A stretch of 64,000 nucleotides of DNA, taken from positions 76,220 to 140,219 of the forward strand of contig NMRB01000046.1 of assembly GCA_002633025.1 (NCBI GenBank), written 5' to 3'. This document shows, in pieces, positions 34,624 through 46,600 of the stretch; position 1 is the first letter of the stretch; every line of letters begins with the position of its first letter. The notes beneath the pieces are model-generated. The model had not been told where the DNA came from and searched no databases. It worked only from the letters and a program-made list of their open reading frames with translations. This stretch comes from Notospermus geniculatus (Eukaryota; Nemertea; Pilidiophora; Heteronemertea; Lineidae). A program made the position numbers and the translations under genes.

Positions 34624-37600
34624 GTCATCGGTCAGAAAATGCGGCCCTCTATATCGGTCTTCACCTCCCAGACGCCGACTCAAAGCGGCACAGACGTCGC
34701 CGACATCACCATCATCGCCCAAAGCAGGACCGTGATATGCTTGATGGAAAATCACCACATGCTCCACCTGGTGGGTATTACATACATTAAAAGTTGTATT
34801 GGATCACTGTAGATCACATTTTGAGTAGCAGTCAAAAGTACTGGTTAGTTGCCAGAAGTCACACTCAGTTGCCACTTGGCTAAAGAATTCTCCAAGTGCC
34901 TTTGATCTGTAGAGGTCTTTAAAACTTCACGATAGGTCCATCTCCATGTGAGTGAGGTATCCAACATACATGTACACCACAAAAAACGACACATAAAATG
35001 ATAGTAAACATAAAGTCGTCTTCGAATTTCGCAAATTTTCGACCCGAACTGGGGTTTTCCTCAGGCACTTTCTAGTAGAGATTCCAGTTTCACTTCTGGA
35101 AATTCGGAGACAACTTTATGTTTACAATTCATGTGAGTGAGAGTTGTCTCACACAAGTTGGCTCTCTATGGGCAACTCAACTGCAGAAAACTGTTATCAT
35201 TGTTATCATTCGTTTGTGTCACTGATCTTAGCCCAAGTCCCACAGAAATCATCATAGTGAATTGCCCATTGAGATCCAACGTGCACGAGATAACTTTCAC
35301 TTGGACGAGAGCGCCTTTAGTTATGTAGACAAAGCTGGTACATCAAGTGTGTAGGGTCACAGCCGTAGATACCATAGACCTTTGCACACCTAGCCCCAAA
35401 CCCAGACTCCTTGGGCCGATTTCACAAAGGCTGTTTAAAAGACTTAAGCTGGATTTAACTGCACGCGGTATGCGGAACGCGGTAAGCGGAAAGTTCAAAG
35501 CATTTCTCATACAACAAATCGCTTCCGCCGGGGATTCCGCGGCCCTATACCGCATTCCGCGTGTCAGCTAAATGCAGCTTTAGACACATGTAACCTCGTC
35601 AAATGCATGGGGGAAGTGCGTGCATTTAGTGAAGTTACACGCGTCTAAGTCTTAAACACTCGTTGTGAAATCGGCCCCTTGTACAGTAAATAGACAATTT
35701 TGCCATCGTTTTGTTTCCGTTGGGTTTTATTACTAGTTTGGATTCTTAGTTTGTGTTTAATTTCAAGGTCTTGCCCTCGACAGCCGGGATGGTTCAACAG
35801 GTTTGTATGGTGCTTGGAGTGCAGTGATGGGTTGAACACCAGGGGGAGGGACGAAGCTTGCAAAGTCGAGAATACTTGAGCAGTTGAGAATAGACCGTTC
35901 TCAAATTGACGGAAACAACAAAGATCTGCATGCTTCCACCAAAATCTCAACCACAACCTCGGTCTGAAACTGAATGACGTGATGCAGACAACCCCACGAC
36001 AGTGACTTCGAAGACGTTGCATGAGGCTCCAGTTCCATAGAGCTCACGTTTACACTTTTCTCGCGTTACACTTCACGTTTTCGTTTCGTTCCTCGGAGAA
36101 AGCATGTCACAGGACAGGAAATGTGTGTCTCGTTGTGTGCTGAATCAAGGAACGAAAGGAAAACGTGAAGCGTGGCGCGTGAAAAGTGTAAACGTGAGCT
36201 CTATGGAACTGGAGCCTCAGAGTTGACCATTTCTGAATCATGGATTGTGTCAAGTCACCCGGTTTCAGATCGAGGTTGTGGTTGCGATTTCGGCGGAAGT
36301 GCGCAGATCTGCGAATTCAAGAATTGTCTATACAACATGGCGACTCAACCAGGAATCTAACCTGTGACCTCTTGGGCTTGAGTCCACTCGTCGACCACTG
36401 CAACAGCTTGCTCGCCAAAATGATAACTTCGGACCCCTCGTCACCCCTGGTTGCATTCATCCTGCACTCCCAAACTCCATTTGGGCTCCACCAGCATGAT
36501 CTACCCGTTTCAATGTTTGTGTTACTATATTTAGCTCATTAAGCTTCTCTTGAATTGGCGACAAAATATGAACATACCGTAGTTCTGCCCTTATCACAGT
36601 GGCCTTACAGGCCTGAAGACAGCAAGTTCACCCGAGTGATTGAGAAGAATGGGGACCCTAGCCCACTCCCTCAATAGGTGTCACTAGTGGTTAAAACTGT
36701 TGAAATGAAACTGACATCCCAGTCCTGATCAATTTCCCACACAAAAGGCGTTCATTGTATAAGACCGGGTTTCGGTGTGCTGCCCTCTATCGTAGCTAGG
36801 ATCCCCATTGAGTTTGGTTCTAGTAGCTGAGGATACGTTTAAAAATCCCTTTCTAAAACCTTGACCATTCCACCCAAGCTTGTCATGACTATCAGCATTA
36901 TTCCCTGCCCCAGCAGCTCAGTCATCCCTGCAACTTAAACTGTTCAACCTATATTATCCCATTTTCACCCCCTCCCCCTTTTAGCCTTGCCCATCTTGAT
37001 TTAGACCCCACATCTCAATCGAATCGGTTTTTCCCCCGTGATGCATATTGACCTCAGAGATGTGTGAATGTCAAATTACATTATAAGATCTTACTTTTTG
37101 CATTTGTTTCTCACCGTGTTCACCTTATTCATTTTCTTATGATAATATGTTTTCATTTTTATGTGCACTAAATGTTAGGGCTAGATTATGATGTGTCACC
37201 AACGCCAGCAGTGAAAGTCACGCTTTTTTATCCCCAGAAGAAATATGTTTGAATAAATGTTAAACCATTTTAGAGTTGTGTCTACTTGTAAGGTAGCCAA
37301 TCAAAACAATAGAGCTTGTGCAAATGACGTTATCGCAGAAAAATCTGCCATCTTGACGTCAAATTGACGTCAGATTACATCATTGACCCACTTGGTACAT
37401 GTTGTCAACAGTCCAAGTGCAGTGGAGTGTGTCAGACTTCCACCATGATGTGATCTGCATCCGAGGCGTTTGTCGTCGATGTCAGCATCGAGGACCGCCA
37501 GTCAAAAGTGACGTCAAAATGAGCCACTGCACAAGCTCCGTAGTAAATCCCTGTTTCCATTACAGCGAATTCTGCTGCGGTATGCGGCATGAGGTTTTCA

Positions 37601-40600
37601 CAGGTTCTGGATAATCCTTCGATGGTTCAACGATACATGACCTGTTGATTATCCCAATGCCTGTGAAAACTGCTCTGCTCGCCGCATGCTATAGTGGAAA
37701 CAGGCCTTAAGTGTGTGTACTGGTTCCCTTGTACTTATCAGAAGCCATCTAGTGATCCTATGATGAACTAATTTCTTTCTTAGTCACTTTATTGCTCTAT
37801 TTTCCACCTATTATTGAACCTAATTTGATGTTTTCGCCCCTGACCCTCGACTGCCGCATAAATTTGTCCTGAAGTTCCATCTTGTTTTTCGTTACCTTAG
37901 CAACGCCACCTTCACAACGTGTCAAATTCATCCTCGGTCACGATGACGAAGACGAGGAACACAAGTCACATGACATCTTCTGTGAGATGAGTCAGTTGAC
38001 GGCGGAGGACGGCGACGACCCAGAGGACTGGGAGTGGAAAGAAACGGCAAGGTATGGAATTTGGATCCAAAGTCGCGCCACCTTTGTGCTGACATTAAAC
38101 CTCCAATGCTTAAAACTTTCTCAGTGCATTCGACAAAGTCGGCTAGCTCAGGATGTAATAGACACTGTTGATGAACATGGTATTGTATAGACCATTCTCA
38201 AATTGACGTAAACGACCAAAGATCTCGAACTTCCGCTGAAATCTCAATCATAACCTCGGTCTGAAACTGAACGACATGCAAAAGTGCTGTTGCGTAGGTT
38301 CTGATGAAATTGGCGCTGGCAGTAAAATGGTCATAGCATATCATATAGACGATTCTCAAATTGGCAGATCTGTGCATTGCCCCCGAAATCTCAACCAGAA
38401 CCTTGATCTGAAACCAGGTGATGTGACGCAGTCCATGATTCAGCTATGGTCGACTATGATGCAACATCTTCGATGTCACTGTCGTGGGGTTGTCTGCGTC
38501 ACGTCATTCAGCTTCAGATCGAGGTTCTGGTTTAGATTTCAGTGGAAGTGCACAGATCTTTGTCGTTTACGTCAATTTGAGAACGGCCTATCATTCCTGA
38601 ATTGGTGCCCTTGTTTCAGGTGGATCAAGTTTGAAGAAGACGTGGAGGAGGGAGGGGAGAGATGGTCCAAACCTCACGTCGCCACTCTCTCACTGTACTC
38701 ACTGTTTGAGCTGAGGAAAAGTCTATTAAGTGGTACTATACTCCTTGATAGTGATGCTGTAAGCTTGGTACAGATTGCTGGTAAGTCAGAATGGATGAAA
38801 ATGACAAATTTGGGACTGAACTTTGCTGTCCTGAAAGAGGCACCCTCCTGGAAAAAGGCACCCTCCTGGAAAAGGTGTCTTTTACGGGAGGTTTCATTGT
38901 ATGTCCAGGGTGCTTGATAAACGATCTCTGTTCCGCAAATATTATGAAAAATTCAATCACTTGTTCGAACAGATATGTACCGTATTTAATCCATCATCCC
39001 CCACATTTGAGCAGACAGCATCAGGCCTTGCCGTTTGACGGGCACGATTTTGCATGCACCTCGCAAACAATAGAATTTCTATTGTTTGCGAGGTGCATGC
39101 AAAATCGCGCCCGTCAAACGGCAAGGCCTGCAGCATTGTCTGTTTTCTGAGTCTCAGAAGTGAATTGGAAAAAATTGAGAGAAACATTCTTCAGATGGTT
39201 GATTGGAACAACTTTTCTTCGAATATTTTTCAATCAATACCATAGGATGCGAGAAAACGTTGACAGAAGATGCCGTCTGCTGGACTCTGGGGGTAGATGA
39301 GTTAACAGTTCATTTTCTGTAATCCTTGGGAATGAATTGGAAAGAATTTGAAGAAACATTCTTCAGATGGTTCACAGGAACAACCTTTCTTCAAATATTT
39401 TTCAATCAGTACCATAGGATGTGAGAAAACTTGGACAGAAGATGCCGTCTGCTGGGCTTTGGGGGGCAGATGATATGAGGAATTTACATGTTGAAAATTT
39501 TTCTTAGATTTAATCCTGGACAACATGATCAGCACGAAACAGCTCCACGAAAACCAACGGGATAACGTCCGTGATGCTCTCCTTCGCCGGCATCGCCATT
39601 TACATGAGAAGAAACATCGCAAGAGTGACCTCGGCACAAAGTCATCGATCCCTCTTATACGGTCGCTAGCGGAGATCGGCCGGAAACGCTCCGAACCTAA
39701 CACAATTAATCGTAAGTATGATAAGACGGCGTTTCTGTAACGTTTATCGTCATTTGGTGTTGTTTAATAATCCACTTTGTTTCTTGTTAATTGTAGCACA
39801 TCCTCAGTGTAGCACGGAACCAGGGATTAGTGTAGCACGGAACCAGGAAGTCTGAGGCCTTGTTATCGTAACAAGAAAGACAGCTTGTACTCTGCTAGGA
39901 CATTCTGGCTTCGTGGAACCAGACATCCATGTGTGCTATATTAGTGTAGTCCTAACAACATCTGGTTCTGTGCTACTGCATGTGTCTGCCGTGCAGGGCT
40001 GTAGCTAGCAGAAGGAGAGAGGCAGTAGGACCAGTCAGTTGTACTTATTGCCAAAAGATGGCAGCAAAGTTCTAACATACCAACACAACAGAAAAATGTC
40101 TTGAATGGTGCTCAATCAAGGATGAATGGGTCCGCTAGGCATTGAATTGAACCGTAGTGACACCTATTGGTCAACTGACTGAGGCTCCTATTGCCCTCGG
40201 GACCCCCGAAAAAGGTATTTTTCATGCAGATTTTGGCTGAAAAATGACCGAAGGTTAAAAAATGGCAAAAATGACCCCAGTGCCCCCCCAACGGACCAAG
40301 AATCTAGCTACAGCCCTGCTCTGTCCTCCCAGAACATGTCATTTAAACCATGGGGAAGATGCTACCAAGTTCATTTGTTCCAACTTTTTTGGCTTACAAT
40401 GTTTGATATTTCCTGTTTCAAAGATATTCATAATAAGCTTAAGTTTTTGTTACTGTTGGTGATGGGAAATACATTTTCTTTGATCTTCTAAATTCGCTGG
40501 AAATCTCCATCAAAATCATGTTTCTATGCAAAGTTCTGATATTTGTATTTTTCATTTTGGAAACTTTAGGAGGTGACTATAAAAATATTGTACATATCGT

Positions 40601-43600
40601 GCACCTGTCTATTGTCTTATTGGCCCCACGTGTAAACGGAGCAGTTTAGAAAGAATTGACACTGTGTTCATGCATGCCTGTGTTAGTGCCTGACACTGTT
40701 CACACTGGACTATGTTAGTGTCCGACATTGTGTTCACACTGGACTGTGTTTATGACTGACACTGTGCTCATACTGGCCTGTGTTTGTCCACAATGTGTTT
40801 GCACTAGACTATGTTAGTGTCCGACACTGTGTTCACACTAGACTCTGTTAGTGTCCGACACTGTGTTCACACTAGACTGTGTTAGTGTCTGACTGTGTTC
40901 ACGCTAGACTGTGTTAGTGTCTGACACTGTGTTCACACTAGACTCTGTTAGTGTCCGACACTGTGTTCACACGAGAGTATGTTAGTGTCCGACACTGTGT
41001 TCACACTAGACTGTGTTAGTGTCTGACTCTGTGTTCATGCTAGACTGTGTTAGTGTCTGACACTGTGTTCACACTAGACTTTGTTCATGTTGACACTGTG
41101 TTCACCGTAGAGTGTGTTTGTGTCTGGCACTGTGTTCACACAAGCCTGTTTTTGTGTCTGACACTGTGTTCACACTAGCCGCTGCCTGCCACCATAGGTN
41201 NNNNNNNNNNNNNNNNNNNNNNNNNNNNNNNNNNNNNNNNNNNNNNNNNNNNNNNNNNNNNNNNNNNNNNNNNNNNNNNNNNNNNNNNNNNNNNNNNNNN
41301 NNNNNNNNNNNNNNNNNNNNNNNNNNNNNNNNNNNNNNNNNNNNNNNNNNNNNNNNNNNNNNNNNNNNNNNNNNNNNNNNNNNNNTGCCTGTCCGTGGTG
41401 CTACCCCCCCCCCCCCCATTCTCATGCATTGCGTGTGATGTCAATTACCTCTAACTCATTTGTTCCCTGCATCAAATACAAAGTATTGGTGCTGCCCTCA
41501 TCCACATTGCAGCTTGTGTGCTACCCTCAACCCTTGCATGGTAGGGTGCTACCTCTCCTCTAAGGCATAGTTGGATCCTAACCCTAACCCTATGGGTTGA
41601 AAACGACCGTCCAACAAATGCATGGGTTGGTAATTTTACCCTCATTCGTAGCCTAGAGCATGGGGTGCTACCCAACAATTCGTACCTGCATGGGTGCTAC
41701 ACCTTTCATGCAGAGTGTTGGTGCTACCCTTCACGACAAGCATGCATGGGTGCTTCCCCCTTTCATTCTCGGCATTGGGTGATGCCCTGCGAACCCTAAG
41801 GCATGCCTGCTAACCTCGTCCACATGCGGAGTATTCGGTGCTACCCTTGATGGCATATAGAGGCCTTGCAATGACGTCATCCTGGCGGCCATGCTGAGGG
41901 GCAAGTGGGCAGAGGTGTGAGCTGACCGTGACGTGGCCTGCGTGAAGTGCGCACCGCCAGTGTTTGACGTAACATCATTGGGACATTTCGCTGCGCCTCT
42001 GCAGCATGTGCCCCCCAAGCAAGGCGGCTTGTGACGTCATTTGCAAGGCCTCTATATGCATGTGTCCTATTCTCTTTCGTGCTTGGGTTTGATGCTACCC
42101 TTGCTGGAAGGGAATACAGTTAAGAAATAGGAAAGGGTGCCTGTGCTTGAGTTCCTTCTTCTGTATGATATGAGTGGTATAGTCTGTATATAATTCAAGG
42201 TAGCCAGGTGTGGTGGAAGTGTTTGATAAAAATACATCACGTGAATGAGTGTAAATAACCTACTATTGTATTACCCGTAATGCCTCATCTTGACGACGCC
42301 AATTTACGCATGTGCTGTGGTCCCACTCAAGAGGGCTGTACTGGAAGAGTGAGTTGAAGGTTGGAAAAGCCAGCTTTTAGAAATAATTGAAAATTTCAGC
42401 AAATCACTTTGTTAGAAATTTTCTTTATGAAATTTGTAGATTGGCACCATGTCACTGGCTATAGAAACATGCACATCGGTGGTGGGACAGATGCATTGTG
42501 GGTAAATACTGCCATTGAGATTTCTGTGTGGGAAACAGAGAAGTGAACCTTCACCATCCAAACGTCTGTCCGTCCTTCTGTCTGCGACATCCATGTCCTG
42601 ACGGGAGATATTCTTGCTACTACCGTAATCCTCCTACCTGTCTCCAACCATCTTGATCTGTACATGAGTGAAGGCAGCTCTCTACGTGGGAGATTTCTCT
42701 TGCAAGTTGGCTCTCTATGGGTAACTCAACCATAGAAAACAACAGTCTCTGCGTGAGCTGTATTGAGGAAACCAACAATGGTGAATTGCCCATTGAGAGC
42801 CAATTCATATGAGAAACATGCAGAGGGGTGCTTTGCATACAACACCACGGTGTGATCGTTCCCTTTGGTGTGTTTGCTATCACAGGATACCTCATCATCG
42901 ACAGACTGACCTCAGGATGTGTCACCTTCCCGACCTTGGAAATAACCGTGACATTTCACTGACAAAATGGGAAATGGTGAATAAGTTTATTCTGGGTGGT
43001 GATGGTGTGTGGATCTCTGTGGTATGGGCAGTCCTTTCAAACAAGTACAGTACCGCAACTGGTTGAATCGGACTGTTGCACGAAGTGGGGCTGGGTGAGG
43101 CTCTCGGGCCGAGCTCAGACCGTCACCAGGACCTTCCCATGGTTGAAACTGGACTGGTTGAAATCGGCTGTTGCATGAAGCGGGCCTGGAACTGGCAGGG
43201 CCTTAGTGAGGCTCTAGGGCTGAACTCAGACTGTTGCCGGGAACTTCCTGTGGAATGCCTCAGTGTGGTTAGGACATAGCCCATCATCTGTCTGGCCAAT
43301 CACAGCCAAAGCTGTGACAACATCATCCAATCACAGCCAGAGCTGTCGAAACATCATCCAATCACAGCCAGAGCTGTGACACCTCATCCAATCACAGCCA
43401 GAGCTGTGACAACATCATCCAATCACAGCCAGAGCTGTGAGAACATCGTCCAATCATGTTTTCCCATCGTTTTCTTTTCATATTTCAGCCATGTTTCATA
43501 GAGGTATTCCTCGTCGAATGAGCTGTGAACCGTCCCTGTTACTGTCTGGTAGGATGTCATCACGACTATTTTATAATGTGCTGCTATGCATCCAGTGGTG

Positions 43601-46600
43601 ATGTTTAGGAATGGTGAAATACGAGGGCGAAATGTGGTCACTGAAACGAATGAGTAAATGCAATAAATATAATAGAACCTCCCTTAAAGCGGACTATTCG
43701 CGTCGAGTCAAGATTCCACAGAACAGTTTCCAGAGCGGCCGCTGCAATGCATTTACCAGTTGTTGTTACGAATAAAACGGGTTGTTTTATTATTTTTGGT
43801 TCACTTTGGACAGACGCGAACAATCCGCTTTAATGGGCATTTCTGCCAGGAGGACACCTCTCTATTAAGGATGCCGAAGTTCAGCCCCAAATTTTTCATT
43901 TCTATTCAATTCTGGCCTCTCTAATCAGGACACTTCTCAATTAAGGACAGCATTTCTCAGTCCTAAAGGTCTCCTTAATTGAGAGGTGCCACTGCGCTCT
44001 GAGGAAGATGAGTATGAATGCCGAAGTTACCAAAAGTCGTTGATGATTTTCCTAACGATTTTCTGGCTTCACAACTTTTGCTCAATCTTTGCACAACAGC
44101 TGATTAATTGCCAAATTATTGCAAAAAATTCCAACAATTTACAATTTTCTTTCCTTTATGGTGGGTGGTCTAAGCTGTTTCAATTCACCACTTCGACGGC
44201 TCCGCCATCTTGATTCTACAAAGGCTTTGTGCGTGTACACTTATCTGGTCGGCCCACCAAAATGTGATTGGGCGCTAGATACAAATATGACCCGCTCCAG
44301 CAAAAGTAGGTGCTTGTCGCAACTGAAGAAAGGGTTAATGGATTTACGACACAAAAACTGAAATGTACGTCTCTGCAGGTTGACAATAGTAGTGGACAGC
44401 AGTGATAATAGTTGAGTAAACTGATGACCAACGATGATCACTTGTGCTAATTTTGATGGAGCAGGTCACAAATATGCGTATGAGATACACCGTATTTTCG
44501 CGACTATAGGGTGCACCTGGCTATAAGGCGCACCCCCTAATTTCACCCTAAACCCTTGATGAAATCCATACATAAGATGCACCTCCCTATAAGACGCAGT
44601 CACCAGGTATTGGCTGGTCAGTCTGCGTTGTTATGCATCAAACTGACCTGGTTGTATGATTAATTAGCCTGTTGTGACACTTCTGATCAAATTTTCGGAC
44701 TCTGTCTGCAGATAAGGTGCACCACCATATAAGGCGCACCCCCAATTTTAGACCCTTCTTCACGGAAAAAAGCCGCACCTTATAGCCCGAAAATTACGGT
44801 AAGTGTGCATGCGAGTGACTCTAAGAAATTCAAGATGGCGCGGCCTGTCGAAATGACGACTCCTCAGCCTGTAATTCATCCGTTTCTCAGTGCTGTCCTC
44901 TTTTATTCCTAAATATCATCACATGGTTCCTGCTACGGGAACATTGACGTTTTCTCTATATTACGAAAGTGTCAATTGGGAAGATTTTTGGCTGATTTGC
45001 CGGGCGAAGTGTTCTTTTTCAGGTCATGGAATATAGAGCCATATATCTCCATCTCCCTGGATCATATAAGAACATATATCATCTTGCTTTTGGCCATTAA
45101 CCCTTTCACTGGTGCCAATTTTGTCAAAAATGGAAAAGTGTAAAAAAAACTTTACTGACGGATGAAACCTGTCAAATAGGTATTCATTGGAAAGCTCTCA
45201 GTGAGCACTTTTGAATGAATACCTATGTGACAGGGTTTCTGTATGATTTCAAGGCTAGTTTTGTCAAAAAATAGAGTATCTAAAAAAAATTTGTGAGGCA
45301 CCTGAGACCTGTCACATAGGTATTCATTGGAAAGCTCTCATTGAGCACTTTCAAATGAATACCTATGTGAAGGGGTTTCTGTAAGATGTCAGAATTTTTG
45401 GTACTAGGTAGTTTATTTGGTACAAATGAAAGTGCCACTGGCGGTGACAGGGTTAACAGTAGCCTGCACGTGGTTTATTTTGGCTGATAGTAATTGCTTG
45501 TGCTTGCCTATCAACTTGGAATACGTTTTCGTTGCAAAATTACAAAGATTTGCACCTACATCTGAAAAAATTCATGTCATTTCTGATTGTTTCAAAATGA
45601 TCAAGCCTGCAGTGTAATGCCCTGCATTTCTCCTGTTGACCACTAGAGGGCACCAGTATCTGCAGCTGCTTACCACCGCCTTGTTGGCCTTTATCTCATT
45701 CTGTCATCTTGGTTTGCTTTCCGCAGTCGGATGGCTGTGGTCCATATTTGATGCAATTCTCACATAGGTGATGGTTTGACCAATAAGCAACCTATTAGCC
45801 TCGGTGAAGAACACTTTTACTGGTGCTCACGTCACACCCATGGCCATCTGACTGTCTGTCCTCTTCATTTCCGTCAACAATGCTTCTTCCTCCAAAGCAG
45901 GCCTCCCCATGGAGACCGTGGCCCTTATTCACAAGATCTTAGTCCGACTTGTGGCACATAAGTTAAGCCTGTCGCACACTGGAGCTATCTGCTGAGCAAA
46001 AAGTCATTCGAGACCATTTGCTCAGCAGATAGCTCGCCAAAAAATACGTGCACACACGAGCTTTCTGCCTCGCGAGGCAAAAACCTCACAGAAATTACGC
46101 GCACAGGCGAGCTATCTGCTGAGCAAAAAGACTTGAATGACTTTTTGCTCAGCAGATAGCTCCAGTGTGCGGCAGGCTTTAACTTATGTGCCACGAGCCA
46201 ACTCACATCAGGTAACTCTCATGTGGAGGACGGCCTTAAGGGCCCTGATTCTGATTATCATCTTGGTGTAGTTCTGCTTACTGCATTTCCCTTGGCATGT
46301 CTCTCGAGTGAACTGGTCTCTGATTGTTTGATGCTGAATGAAACATTTGGACTAGCCGTTTCCGTCATGTCCTGAATGCCAGCTCAAGTATCTGAATGAA
46401 GCTGACCTTGATCTCAAGTGTCCGAATGACCTTGATCTCAAGTGTCTGAATGACCTTGACTTCAAGTGTCTGAATGACCTTGACCTCAAGTGTCTGAATG
46501 ACCTTGACCTCAAGTGTCTGAATGACCTTGATCTCAAGTGTCTGAATGACCTTGATCACAAGTGTCTGAATGACCTTGACCTCAAGTGTCTGAATGACCT

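Noticed and set aside
40660-41190. CRISPR-like array of regularly spaced repeats
   Set aside because: Units are contiguous and vary everywhere, with no constant repeat and unique spacers, and the DNA is eukaryotic. It is a minisatellite.
41102-41444. ORFs across the second gap
   Set aside because: Also produced by Ns; flanking sequence is minisatellite and C-rich repeat.
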